Positions 32,262 through 44,842 of a DNA stretch of 64,000 nucleotides are shown in pieces (the first letter of the stretch is position 1; every line of letters starts with the position of its first letter). The notes below the pieces were generated by a model that made no database searches, was not told where the DNA came from, and was given only the letters and a program-made list of their open reading frames with translations. The position numbers were made by a program, and so were the translations under genes. The DNA comes from Sambucus nigra (Eukaryota; Streptophyta; Magnoliopsida; Dipsacales; Adoxaceae), in the NCBI GenBank assembly GCA_949130495.1, contig OX422207.1:837005573-837069572 (forward strand), given 5' to 3'.

Positions 32262-33464
32262 CTAGTTATTCTATTATTGTATGTTCATAGTTGGTAGTCC
32301 ACCCTAAAGTTGACCAATAGGTGTTGGTTCGTTTCCCCAAGGTCATAGGGTTGTTGCATGACCACTACTTATGTGTGAGGATTACTGAATTTTGTGTCGG
32401 GCTGGGGCAATGCGGTATTGTTACGACCCACGAATGTATGTTTATGACCGCATCTATTATTTGTTTTTGATTTTGGGTTCGATGGTGATGTTATGATTCG
32501 GTGGCCCGGTGATGGTATGGGATGTATTTGGTGTCTGATAGTATTTTTGGAATTGAATCTTGTATAAGTGAACTTAAATGATTATGTGGACACTAAATTA
32601 TAACCAGTGTATAGTCATATTACTTATGTAGTGGTATGAATACAATTGAGAAATACTGCATTATACCTTACGTGATAGCTATGTGATAAATAATAAAAAG
32701 TAGTATATGAACAATATGATTGGGCTAGAGGTTTGGCGGATTGGATTATGTTAATAATGACTAGATTAGTTAAAAGGCATAGTGTAACTACGTAACTAAA
32801 ATAAATACGTTAGGTGTACACTATATATGAGGGGTGAGGATGATCTCATGTGAGTGCGACATTAGATGAACATGAGTAATTCTTGTTGCATATTTATTAA
32901 TGTATTTATGCACTCGTAATTGTTTTTAAAATGTTTTGAGAAATGAACCATATCAAAAATATTTTCAAAATATTTTAGGTGCTCATCCATAGGGACACCG
33001 GAGTTAGCTTGTCATTCCAGTCGGATGATGTTACAGTACCTGTGGATGCATGTAGGATTTTATTGGATGCCTCTTTCTATTATATCTATTTAGGATGATT
33101 ATTCTAGTATTTCTTTTGAGAATGTCACCCACATTTGGACAAGTTTTATTATCAGACTTTTTTTTTATATTACTTCATTTCTCACTTGGATGATTGTACA
33201 TGGAAATTACAGAGAGCTAGTCGATTATATATTTAATTATGCTATCTGTAGTCATTTTGTTATATTATGATGAATGTTAATCTTGTATGGATGAACGGTT
33301 TAACAAATCATGTTAATAAGTTTTAAAAGTTGACACCGGTCTTAATAGGTTATTAGTAATTAATTGGTTTTCCACAGTGATGGTAAGAATGAATAATACT
33401 GAGAATCCAATTATAATTTGATATAGGATTGACCACATAATATTAAAAGAGGCGGGATGTCACT
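32262..33464 (+). mobile_element. LTR-C, 3' part of a long LTR (plus strand)
   Basis: Ends GCGGGATGTCACT directly before a PBS, so this is a 5' LTR of a plus-strand element (last base A to T). The phrase GCTCATCCATAGGGACACC (32,981) is shared with LTR-A (CCTATCCATAGGGACACC, 13,739), and both LTR ends are alike, so it is of the same broad long-LTR chromovirus type. Its 5' part is missing: left of TE1 only 115 bp remain before the inverted-repeat element. Confidence 0.75.
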
Positions 33465-33466
33465 TA

Positions 33467-33478
33467 TGGTATCAGAGC
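33467..33478 (+). other. element C primer-binding site (initiator tRNA-Met)
   Basis: TGGTATCAGAGC, a perfect match to the primer site complementary to plant initiator tRNA-Met, three bases after the LTR end. It proves the orientation of element C. Only about 70 bp of the internal region follows before LTR-D. Confidence 0.9.
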
Positions 33479-33551
33479 ATCAGTATCTAGTGTCCTTAAT
33501 ATCTATGCGAACTTGCTACATTTTTAGCGTTGCATTTTCCTTAATGCAGAG

Positions 33552-36485
33552 TGTCACATCCTGAATAGTTCGGAGTGATTAAAAGTTGGTTATTTAAATT
33601 GGAGATACATACATATATATAAATGGCGGAATAAAAGATAATACAATGATATTACATTATACAGTATTGGAGTACATTAGTCATTATACACATACTAAGA
33701 GGTACGGTACGTTATTACATACCAAACTTGAAGAAATAAAAGTGAAAGAAAATGCAAAAAAAAAAAAATACAACATAGGGCTTGTTACAACATCAGCTAA
33801 CACACATAACACTACATCCATTTATAATGGGGCACATAAGAGATTTTGACATGATCTTTGGAGCTGCAATTGATTTTCCATGAATATACTATTGCTTGGG
33901 AAAGAGGAGGTGATGCATTACGTTTGGCTAGGCCGAGGGTAATGTTGCCTTTTTTTATTGCCTGGGTCCATTTGAAATTTTAAAAACAAAAGCTAATTTT
34001 TCCAAGTAGATAATTCTTATTTTGTACAGTTTAAAACATAATATATGATGAATCAGTATTAAAAATACAAAATGATAGTGGATTTAATGTCAGGATAAGA
34101 TAAATATAATATTCGAATGGTATTGCTAAAAATAAAAATATGTGGCTAGAACTGAAAAAGGTTGGGGAGGGTCTCCAAACAAATAAACAATAATTATTCG
34201 TTTGGAGGATTTCGGGAAATAATCATACATACAACAAATCAATCCAAATAAATTTGGAGATAAATCAATCCAGATGACTGGAGATAAAGCTAAGTCAATA
34301 ATTGACATTCCATATAGTAGTAAGTAACTTAACCCTCAATCATCTGAGTACTATAGGCCAAATAATACAGTCGTGGGTGTAACGAGAGATTATTCCTGGG
34401 TCATAATGTTTGCTATAATAGAATTGTGTAAAATTGCACAAAATGAATTGACATGATTGCATAACATAGCATAAAATTGAAAACAATCTTACATAAATAG
34501 TGAACTACTCACATGAGTTCATTAATGAGACTATGATATATTGGGACTATCATATAGTGATATCAATAAAAGACATAATTAACAGCATTGCATGAATTTA
34601 ATATTGAATAACAAATCACCTACTTGGTATTTAGGGTTTGTTTTCAAAAGTTCGTGTTGCGTTGTTTTACGTTAAGATTGGTGTCCTTGAAATTCCGACA
34701 AAGAAAAATATAGTTACGTGTTAGAATAAAGGTTTGAAAAAAGTATTTAAGTGCGGTAAACTGTAACTTTGTGTATAAAATAAACATTCGGGATTTTAAA
34801 AGAAACTGAATGTTTGGTTTTATTACTTAAGGTTCCTTAACTTTTCAAGGTTGGTGGTAATAGAATTTTTTATTCATAATAGTACCAAAAATTAGAAGAA
34901 AACATTTGGGGTGAAAATTCAGAAGTTGAAAAGCTTCAAGTGTTTATGTGCAAAATAGTTTTAAAGTTTCTAATATTCATTTTAAGGGTTGGTTCTAATT
35001 CACTTTCGGCCTGACCAGACAGGGTTTTGTAATATATCATTTTGACTGGAATAGTAAAATAAAATTATTGGAATTTTTTATAGAATTTTGTAATTACACA
35101 TGCACTCTCAAGCACCAAGTCAAATAACAAATGTACAAGATTTTATCCTACTCGCGTGCATGGCATACACTTCATCTTCAACCATTCAAATTTTGACTTA
35201 GAATTTCAAAACTTTGTCCTTCAATTAAATTATCTACAGAATACTATTTGAGACAATTCCAAAGCCACTGTTCCTATTTTTTTCACAAGGATTTCAAAAA
35301 TATAACTTTTAACGATTTAGGTTAACTATAACCTCATGTCCAGATACTGTAAAATATCAAAAATTTCATTTTGATATTTGTGGATTTATACTAAAATCAG
35401 AAGTATGGATGTAATATAGTTTGGTTTATGCGTGAATTTGGAACAAAATGGATATGGTTTGAAGTATTAATTCATAATGTACATGGAGAATTTTGAGTTT
35501 GAAATTTGTACTCTTAAAAATGAAAAACTTGATTTCTGGACATGTGTGAATGCTCTACTGATATTAAACATTATGGTTGTGTTCCTAGAAATCTAAGGAC
35601 AAATATTCCCACTTCAAAACTGGTTCAAAGTCAGGAACACAAAATTCACCATTGAAGTTCAAGCTTTCACGGTGTTTTCTGAAAATTGGCCCTTAGCTAA
35701 TTTTCCATGTAAAAAAAACTCATGTAAATGCATAAATGAATCATAAACTATTGCGAAAACATGTCTGAATTGGAAGAACTAAACTCTATGCATAAAATAT
35801 AGGTTTACTTAAAAATAATAATTTTTGAAGGAAAATTTGTTTTACTAACTCTATAGTTTTCTATGATCTAGGATGGGCTTTATATATGGGAGGTTATTTA
35901 GGTGTTATTGGTTGAATTTGAGGTTGGTTTTGGCTATTCAAATAGGATCAATTTATGAAAAAAGTTTGATGTATAAAATTATGTAGGTTTACCCTAAGCT
36001 CCCATTTGTTTCTATGGGGCTTAGGTGGCATTCTCACCAGTTTAGCTAATGAGGAAGATGGTAGGTATTTAAGTTTTGGTCCTTAGATGTTTTTTGTTTC
36101 GTTTTAACGCTTTTTTACTTTAATTTCAAACTTTTGGGGGTGGTTGTTGTCTAACTTTTAAAAACTTAATGGTTAATGTGAGGTGCTAGTTTTTAATTTC
36201 GAATGTTTATAAGTGTAAGGGTGAAAGGAATTTGAAATGTGCAGCTCATTCGGTTGTTGTAAAATTCATTTTGAAATTTTAGATGTTGTTTTGTAATATT
36301 TATAACTTTAAGGTAATTTCCAAACTTTTCTTTTCTTAAAGGTAAGTTATTATTCCAAGTTTTGAATTTCAAGAATTTTTAATTAGGGTAAGATTACCTA
36401 TGGATTACATTTTAACCTATAGATACCATTGTCAGAATATCTTTAGACAAGTTATTAGAGAGAGAATCTTATAATTATCCCTACA
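33552..36485 (-). mobile_element. LTR-D, 3' LTR of minus-strand element D
   Basis: Starts TGTCACATCCTG (a variant of TGTGACATCC) and ends ATTATCCCTACA; read on the minus strand it opens TGTAGGGATAATT. It is about 2.93 kb. The right edge is set by the end of integrase homology a few bases beyond; the left edge by the break in the element C leader. It contains an A run at 33,757-33,768. No ORF of note. Boundaries are good to about 10 bp. Confidence 0.68.
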
Positions 36486-36489
36486 AAAA

Positions 36490-37659
36490 AAATTTCATGC
36501 TTGAAATTACCTTCGAATGGCTTGGGTATTGTTGTTTCATCATGACATCCCTAAGTTCCCCCGTTGATTCTTCAATTTCGTGATGTTGCTAAAGAATTTT
36601 TTCTGAGGGGGTTGTTTTGGTGTGGAGAATTCAATCCTCCGTATCTAAAATTTTAAGAAATGTCTCCTCGAAGTAATGATTCGGTTGGATAGAAAGTCCT
36701 TCCTAGGTGATTAAATGGTTTGGATCGAACATATATTTTCGCATGGAGAAAGATGAAATACGTTATGGATCTAGGATAAACTAGGGGCAATGTAAAACGA
36801 TAAGTTATAGGTTTGATACGCTCGGTAATTGAAATGGTTCAATGTATCATGGCGTAAGTTTCCCTTTTCTTTTAAATCTAATGATTCCCTTTCGATGTGA
36901 TAATTTTAATATCATTCTTTCAATTCCTAAGGTTTTCTATGAAGATCTGCATAGATATTTTGTCTAATTTGTGCTTCTCGAAGCTTTTATGTCTACTTTA
37001 TACTTTTGATCTCTTTTCTCCGATCAGAGATATCTTTATTGAAGTTTTGGCTATAATTTTAGGTCCAAAATGTACTTCTCTCCTGATACATTCCAACAAA
37101 GTGGAGAGACACATGTTCTTCAGTAGAGGCTTCATATAGAGCATTTTGAATATTGGTTTAATAACTGTTGTTGTAAGAAAATTTAACTAATGCTAAATGA
37201 TTGCTCCAACTCCCGACGAGATCTAGAGTACTCGCTTGTGACATGGCTTCCAAAGTTTGAATCAATCATTAAGATTGTCCATATGTTTATGTATGGAATA
37301 CGTTATTAAGATGTAATTTTGTCCCCATGGCTTTTTGTAAGTTCTGCTAAACGTGTGCCATAAATCGTGGGTCACTGTCAGAGATGATAGATAAAGGTGT
37401 CCCGTGTAATCTGATGATTTCTTGGAGATATAACGTGTTAAGTCGCTAAAGAGAATCAGTGGTGCATACTTTGAGAAATGAGCTAATTTAGATAAACAGT
37501 CTATGATTACCCAAATTGAATTATACCATTGGTCTGTTCGGGGTAATCTACTAACGAAGTCCGTAGTAATATGGTCCTATTTCAAGGAAGGGATTAGACG
37601 ATAGTGTAAAAGTCCACCTTGGTGTTGGTGTTCGATTTATACTCGTTCACAGGTTAAAC
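36490..37659 (-). pseudogene. element D integrase core and C-terminal tail (chromovirus)
   Basis: Minus strand, read from 37,655 leftward: HQHQGGLLHYRLIPSL, DHITTDFVSRLPRTDQWYNS (first Asp), IWVIIDCLSKLAHFSKYAPL, SLTVTHDLWHTF in place of the usual second-Asp block, YGQS...LIQTLEAMSQAST (third region) and LVGSWSNHLALVKFSYNNSY near 37,200. Then comes the tail: YADLHRKPLGIERMILKLS near 36,925, and the chromodomain-side end SMRKYMFDPNHLIT, ILDTE, IEESTGELRDVMMKQQYPSH down to about 36,500. Full of stops. At 37,660 the gene is cut by the family 2 LTR; the rest of D must lie beyond the right end of the window. Confidence 0.8.
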
Positions 37660-39414
37660 TATATTACCCCGCATTAGAAATAAATAAATATATATTTTTA
37701 ATAAAAGTTAGGTATTTTATTCTGAGAAATATTTAGAGAAAATAGGTGTATGAGTATTGAGCCAAAATTATACACAAAGTGACGCACCACACATAGGGAT
37801 TAAAAAGGAAAAGTTACGTTTCATGGTCCACATGGATGAATACCCGTGTTTTTGGAGCATCACGTTTTTGTCCATTGAATATTATTGAGGTGTCGATCGA
37901 TTAGGATGTTTGGACCATGGTATTTTAGGGTTAGTCTTCCTTGGTAGTACATAAACGATAGAGGTGAGGTTCTAGCGCTCATTTTCTCATCCCCATTTCA
38001 CTAGCCTCTCTCTCTCTCTCTCTCTCTCAAACTTGAACTTCCATAAGAGATGTTTCTGTCCAGATTTCATTGGACTATAGACACCTAGCTACACAAATAT
38101 ATACACCTTGAAACCACCACTACTAAGCCGTATATCACCTTAATAAATCCTAGACAGATTGTTGGGTTAAGAAAGATGTGATTCTTAGAGTTATCTAACG
38201 ACTTGAAGAGGGTCATTTTGAGGTCAAAGAAACAATTTCATGAAGCTATGTGTGGAGCATTCTTGGAGTGACAATGAAGACAAGTTTGAGAGGGATTTTA
38301 GAGACCTTCTCGAGGCCACAATTGGAGGTGGGGGGTCCCCATATTCTTCACAATTTGCACATTTGTTAGATCTCTAAAAGGTGGGAACAACTAACTTTGA
38401 CATAAGTTTAAAGTGTAGTAAAAATTCAACATGTTTACTTACATATATTAGATTAAATATGAGTACAATTGATGTTAGTTTGCATCTAAGTGTTGAGCAG
38501 TAATCATCTTATCATTTTTGTGAAAAATGGGTTCAGAAATGATGATTTAAAATGGGTTTTGAAATGTGTAAATTTTTAGAATATATGCCTTGAACATTTT
38601 ATTAAATAAAATGTATTATAATGATGTTTTAATGGAAAAACATGTGATTTTATGCAATAAAATGTTGTAGGCTTGTTTGAGCCATTTTATAAGATTTAAA
38701 GGGTGTTTTCCTATATGAATGAATGAAGATAAATGAAAAAGGAAAAATTCTCTTTAATAGGTATTCAAAGTGTGTGAAATGCATGTGAGAAAATGTTATC
38801 TTGGTACAATTCTAGTAAAAATAAATCATAAACATTTTTATGGAATAAAAAATGTGAGGAAAGGATATTTTAGTGTATTTTTGGTAAAGAGAAAATAATG
38901 GATATTTTGTGGAATAAAATAATAGGTAATGTGAATGTTGTTAAAATATTTATGAAATAAATATTATTAAGTTTCTTGCAAAATGGAGACTTTATGAACA
39001 AATGGACATTTATTGAGTTTAAAGAAATTGCAAAATGTCTTTCTTACTTGAAAAGTATGATTGCTGTAAATGGTATAAAATTTTAGAAGAAATGTATGTT
39101 AACCCACTTGGTAGGATTTTACAATTTAAAGTCCACTTTTTATGCATATAAATTGTTACTATTTTGATAATAAATATGTGATAAATTTTAAAGAAAATCT
39201 TGTTGGGTTTTAACTTAAGATGAGACAAAGAGTGCTATTTTTTGAGTTAAGGTGACAAGTGCAAAAGTTGGGCAAAAGTGTGATGTTAAACAAGTGTTAA
39301 AATGCTAAAGTGTTTTAAATCTTAAGTTGAAAACTTAATAACCATTTTGAGGAATAGCACTTGTTAAGGAACTAAATTGAAAGATTGATAAATAAAGGGT
39401 AAAATGCAAGATAA
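37660..39414 (+). mobile_element. family 2 element, 5' LTR, first part
   Basis: Starts TATATTACCCCGC, a decayed TGTAATACCCC start, inside the element D integrase. It matches 61,373-63,370 closely (for example GGTGTATGAGTATTGAGCC at 37,745 and 61,462), apart from a ~290-bp stretch present only in the right copy (61,567-61,850) and a few small indels. Contains a CT microsatellite at 38,007-38,029 and a changed TATA box (TACATAAA, 37,948; TATATAAA in the other copy). Similarity stops at about 39,410, where the truncated element E begins. Confidence 0.85.
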
Positions 39415-39689
39415 CATCAGCGCCACCATGAAATTCTGGAGGGTGACCTTTTTGAAAGGATTTTCTAACTCTTTCCCACATGGAGGGTCTTGTATGGGCT
39501 TGAGTCACCGGTACTGCCAATTTTTGAAGCTTGTGGAAGCAGTTGTGACATAGCGGTCATTGCAGCATTGACTAACTGGGCAACAATATTAGCTACCTCT
39601 GCCGCATTCATAGTTCCCTGCGGTGGTGGGGGATCTACATCATCTACAACTCGATTTACCATTATCGATCGACCTCGTCTAGGTGGCAT
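39415..39689 (-). pseudogene. element E gag, N-terminal fragment
   Basis: Minus strand from the ATG at 39,689: MPPRRGRSIMVNRVVDDVDP, AAEVANIVAQLVNAAMTAMS, then after a frameshift near 39,470 ERVRKSFQKGHPPEFHGGAD, ending at the junction with family 2 sequence. MPPRRGR and the PPEFxGGAD block are the start of gag in chromoviruses. Only about 90 codons remain. A 180-bp leader separates it from the PBS. Confidence 0.78.
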
Positions 39690-39855
39690 CTGAGGTAAAA
39701 ACAACTGAGTCAATATACAATTAAAACAACTTATCCTTGCGGAAGATCGCAAACACGTATAAACAAAAAAGTCCTAAAAATACGGTTCTATATCAAAGAA
39801 TGCTATGGTAGAACATGACAAGTCTGCACAGATTCTAAAGACTCTACAACCTGAT

Positions 39856-39867
39856 GCTCTGATACTA
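39856..39867 (-). other. element E primer-binding site
   Basis: TAGTATCAGAGC on the minus strand, the initiator tRNA-Met site with one change (G to A at the second base), two bases inside LTR-E. Confidence 0.82.
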
Positions 39868-39869
39868 TC

Positions 39870-42470
39870 TGTGACACCCTGCTTATTAAAATAAGAGGTC
39901 GCCAGGCCACTACTCCAATAAAACAATAATCTTAAATGGTTCATTCTTAGCATCACTGTCGCATAAAAGATAATATGATACGACCACCCAACATTTTAAA
40001 AACGGACGTCAAAATATTTTCCAATTTGAAATAAAACTATTTCAGTCATCTACTTCTGTAACAAAAGGGTTAATATACAACTAATAGTTGATGGAATTTA
40101 CAAAACATAACCGAATAAGTTATCGGTTAACAGATTAATACAAAATGGTAACCCTAAATATAACAATATCTATGAGATATACACTTGGGCAACATGCCCT
40201 AATACTATTGACGAATCATAACTAGAATATCCAAAAATAGTTTTGATGCATCTAATACAAAAATCCTATAACATTCGCAATATGTCGTATCTCCTTAACA
40301 CTGGAAGGGAAGGTTAGGATGGGCGCCCTTTGCAGCGGGACACCTGGACATAAACAATAACCACACCAAGAGACAAAATATAAACGGGTCAGGGCCCGAT
40401 TTGATATGATTTAGAAGTGAATAAAATGCATAACAGTTATGAATTTCAGATTACATAAATAGGTTAGATTCTCTGTTCGCTTGAAGAATTATACTCACAT
40501 TTCTTCTACAGTGCACATCCTAACGTGTACAATTCATTGTTTAGTTAAGCTACCTGACTACTTAATAGGGATAACCAAACTCTATCCAATATTCATGGTT
40601 TACCAATTTTAATCATTTATCCTTATAAGACAATTAATCATTAATGATCACATATAACCAGAATTGATTCATTATTCCATTTAATCATTTGCGTTAAAAC
40701 ACAATTTGAATGAGAATAGCTATATTCATACAATAATATTTCTAAGACCATCCTTCCAGGAGTCACGCTACTGGATGCGTTCCGTAATTGCTATCATCTT
40801 CTAGGACCTGGTTTAATGACCACCTAGGTACCCTAAATCACAACATATGGGAGGTGACCATATACCTTCTACAGTGAGGCGTAACCATACCCAGAATTAC
40901 TTCACTTTGAATAAACAATCACACAACGTAACCACTGGTGCTATGGCTTGAGGACTATACTCTCCCTGCATTCATTAGCCAAGGGATTCACCTATTTTGC
41001 ATAACTTCCCTTATGATAGCACTTAGATAGGAATGTGCATATATGACAAAATCACAAAATGTATGTATAATGAATTTAAAACGATAATTCTTACACACGA
41101 ACGCATAGCTGTATAATAAATTAAGGCTACAATGTATACACACTTCCATACTAGCCCTCGAAAGCCAAAACAACAAATTCCTACTGTACACTAGTCCTAC
41201 TATTAATTTCTTAACCAATTGAGGTACTATACTTTAATTTCTAATCCCCAAAATAGGCCTGAATGCCCCATTATCATCCTAAGGTATTTATCTCCTCATA
41301 TAAGGTCACATGTATCTATACTACATCCTATAGTAAGGTTCTGAATCTTTAGACCCACGAGAAAAGGAGTTAAAACAAAGTTATAAAACTTTTATAAAAC
41401 AACACTATTTTCGAATCAATTCGCCCTCACCCCAGTCGAATCGATTCGGTCGAGAGAACCAAACTTTATGCTAACTTGTTGAATTGATTCAGTCTACCCG
41501 AATCAATTCGCTAACTCAGACCTATAGCCTATCATTTTATCGAATCAATTCGCTAGGGGTGAATCGATTCGCCTCGGTCGGACAACCCAATTTTGGCTAT
41601 GAGCTTATATGAACCCCCCAACTTCTTCTTCTTCCATCTAAACCCAACATCATCAACCAACATCATCTATAAATCATTCCTGCACAAAAACCACCATTAT
41701 GAACCCCTCAAATCATGTTTATATCATATACATAAGGGGTTAAACATCAAACTCACCAAAATCGCCCAAATGGTTTAAACACAAGAACCCTAACAATTTA
41801 TACAATTTATTGACACACAATCATTCATTCATGTAAGTTAGAAAACTTGCCTCAAGGTTGAAGTCCTGGATTTCTCCTCATTGATACGATTCCAAGCTCA
41901 AATCACCAATTCCTTTCTTTTCTCTTCTTTCTCTTAAGCTCTTTTCCTCTCTCTTTCTCTTTCTAGGTTAAACACAAATGAGATTTAATTCCTCTTGGAA
42001 GACTAAATACCCAAAATATTGAAAATACATTTAAGTCTAACATTAAATGCTACTACATACATAGAATGACTTGTAACATCATATTTAAGTCGAAACTAAT
42101 CAAAAGTGCCCTGGAACCCCAAAACACACCCGACACTTATTTTGACTATCTCAGTCATTCTCGGACTAACCGTGCCCTCTAAACTAACATCCGAGATATC
42201 ATTTATAATTTCCTATCCCAACGTCATATTACCTTTCTTAAATAGGTCGATTGGGATATAATCCATAACCATCGCTTTAAAGCGCAACGACGCAACAGAA
42301 CATAATATTACACTATTTACATTCATGTAACCGTAAATATGCAATACTCATATATATTAACTCTTAAATCATATAAATTAATATTTAATTCGATTTCCAT
42401 TTATTTTAAATGACTAACCCATATGGCAACTTATATAAAAATAATTACTCAAAAGATAAGGGGTATTACA
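39870..42470 (-). mobile_element. LTR-E, 5' LTR of truncated element E
   Basis: 2,601 bp, TGTGACACCCTGC...GGGGTATTACA on the plus strand, so TGTAATACCCC...GTGTCACA on the minus. It is the same family as LTR-G (TCTAAGACCATCCTTC and GGAGTCAC at 40,740 and 51,546). It carries six or so GAATCRATTCG palindromes at 41,411-41,575. PBS and gag start lie to its left, so it is the 5' LTR. To its right TTCAACCCATAATTTG resumes the family 2 LTR, as at 63,983-63,998. About 620 bp of family 2 LTR is missing at this site, so a simple insertion is not enough to explain it. Confidence 0.85.
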
Positions 42471-43222
42471 TTCAACCCATAATTTGTATAAATATGAATT
42501 GAAAGGTTTTCAAATGACAAACAAGTATTTTCTAACATAGTGAATGCGTACGTTGAAATGGTACTTTTCAATCAACATACTAAAGTACATTTTAATGGAA
42601 CAAAAGGGGTGATTCCAACAAAGGAATGGATTGGAATAAATCAAGTGTGATGGTGGTAGGTGTGGAACCGGGTGTCTTAAACACAGTGATAAATGATAAA
42701 TATGAATGAAGAAAGTCTTTTCAAGGTTATGGTAAATTAATCTAGATGAGTAAAGTTTTGGAAGTAAAATGGTTAATGCATTTGAATAGGTAATTTTCAA
42801 AGGTATATATATATATATAGATGCATATATATATTTGCATACATATGATTGTAGCGTGTGGGTATTTTTTATGTCATTCGTTTCTATACTACTTTGTATA
42901 TTCTCACTGGGCATATGCTCACACCCTCTCTTTGTCATGACAGGTTGGTGGCGGGTTTGTATTTTGAGGGCGTTATACAAATAAGTAACCTTATTTATTT
43001 TACGCTAGTAGATTTGTTTACTTGGACTCGGGGTGCTCCCCATGGGCCCCCCACATAGTTTATCTTAAAAATGGAATCGCATGCTAAATAAGTGAAATGT
43101 TAACTAAAATAAAACTGGACTAGCAACATTATATGGGTTGTTTCATTGCACCACACACCTTATGCTCAGGACGGATCGGGTTGACTCATGGGGAACCGAT
43201 AAATTTGGATCGAGTCGTTACA
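42471..43222 (+). mobile_element. family 2 element, 5' LTR, last part
   Basis: Continues the LTR after element E. The first bases match the end of the window (TTCAACCCATAATTTG). It ends GAGTCGTTACA, followed two bases later by a decayed PBS. A TA microsatellite lies at 42,805-42,821. The 156-codon minus-strand ORF at 42,510-42,980 has no recognisable motif and sits wholly in LTR DNA; I treat it as chance. Confidence 0.72.
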
Positions 43223-43224
43223 AA

Positions 43225-43236
43225 TGGTATTATAAC
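43225..43236 (+). other. family 2 primer-binding site, decayed
   Basis: TGGTATTATAAC just after the LTR end; it matches TGGTATCAGAGC (initiator tRNA-Met) at 9 of 12 positions and is followed by TCTAGG. Supports plus orientation. Confidence 0.6.
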
Positions 43237-44842
43237 TCTAGGTTCAATGTTCCTTTTGGTAGTGACATGGTGAGATCGGTAGTGGGTCTTTCAATGTCGG
43301 TGCTAGTTTGGGCTAGTCATGCTAGTTTGGTGACGGTTTAGTTCTTGTCCTTGTCGGTAAGGTTAAATAGGTTAGCACGACAAGTAAGTCGGTGACAAGT
43401 GGCATAAGTTCAGGTTACTTGTATAAATTAGTTATGCATTTATGATTAAGTGTGTTAATAATTTATGTGCAAGCCAGTAAGTGGTGACACCATGGTTCGT
43501 AGTGTGAAGTGTTTGTGTTCCAACTATTGTAGACATAGAGTATCTAGATATGTTGATAGAATGTAACATTGCTAATTGGGAAAGTGGCACTAAATTGTGA
43601 ATAACAAATGGTAGGGATTGATAGTTACAGTGTCCTAAATAGGAAATCGTGATTTCAAATTATATGCAGTCTTAGGTGCGACACATATGAGAGGTCAATA
43701 TCATTATTATAATTAGGAAAATTCGATCCTTGGGTAACTGCCGAGATTGGTGGGTAATAGGACGAACATGTAACTTGTATGGGTCAACGCTAGAGGATAA
43801 GTCATGATTAGTTGATAGAATGATATCCCTATGGGTAAACACCTCAGTGGTTGTTAGTTGATGAAAGTGTTTGTAAGTGTTAGATACATGGTTAGAAAGT
43901 ATTAGATCCTTTGGTTGTGGTCTTGGGTTTAGCATATCTCAATCTGTGTACCTTGTGTATAATGTGGATTTAGATAATCATGATGGTTTGAGGTAACCTA
44001 GGAGTAAACCTAGATAATTTTGGTGACTTCGTAGTAAGTAAGTGAGTTATGATGTTTTAGAATGGGACCCTCATTTATGATGTTTTAGAATGGGACCCCT
44101 TGCGGAATCATTAAGGTGAGCCTCCTCTTAGGTAATACCCGACATCCGGTGTCCTACCAAGACTTGGATGGTATAAATTTATGGTTTAGTGACTATAGTG
44201 TGGTATTGAGAAATAGGATACCATGTGGCATTCACAGACATGGGACTTGGTGTTTATAGGCAATATCTGACGCCCCGTATCCCACCCAAATATATAGTGT
44301 GCTAGTTGGTAGATTACCACGTAGTATGATGTTTGCATAGTGTGGAAGTTAATTGTCATGGTTAAACACTCATTGAGAATTAGATGATGTGGCCTAATGA
44401 GATTGACTTCGGGTTTGTAACATAGATAGTCATATAAAACCGTATTTTAATTCTTTGGAGATGTATATTAAGATTTATGTAGTGAGATGTTAATGCGTGG
44501 GGTAGACATTCCCGAGTAGTGATGAATTTAAGGTTGTGTAACATGTATTACAATGACAATAGAGTCTTTCCTCGGAACCCTTGGGAATAATTCTTACATA
44601 GAGGTTTATGTGGTGATATACATTCGTATTGGTAGACCCCAGGATGCCCAGCATAGGTCATGAAATGACTTGCGATTTTTCGTAATCGACGCGTAAGTTT
44701 TTAGAGAGATAACTAAGTTTGGCGTCATCATCCATAAAGCATTTGCGAATCATTGTCATATTGGAGTTTGTGTTGTGATGGTAAATCTTTGACAGTTGTA
44801 GTAGGTTGGGGTCACATTTATTTATAGAAGTATTTGGAGTTA
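43237..44842 (+). other. family 2 internal region, part 1 (non-coding)
   Basis: No gag or pol motif found on either strand. A local direct duplication of about 23 bp (ATGATGTTTTAGAATGGGAC) occurs at 44,049 and 44,077. A TGACGCCCCGTATCCCACCC phrase at 44,269 recalls the end of chromovirus LTRs but is not part of a full one. Ends with AGTTA, the left target duplication of element F. Confidence 0.55.

Noticed and set aside
33757..33768. A run as a possible LINE or SINE tail
   Set aside because: Lies inside LTR-D with no element start, no Pol III boxes and no target duplication around it.
39856..39867. tRNA-like matches at the primer sites
   Set aside because: These are complementary to tRNA 3' ends only; no cloverleaf follows, so no tRNA gene is called.
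42510..42980. 156-codon minus-strand ORF
   Set aside because: Longest unexplained ORF in the right half, but it lies wholly in LTR DNA, has no recognisable motif, and its composition (Tyr/Ile/His/Ser) follows the AT-rich sequence. The homologous part of the other LTR is outside the window, so conservation cannot be tested.
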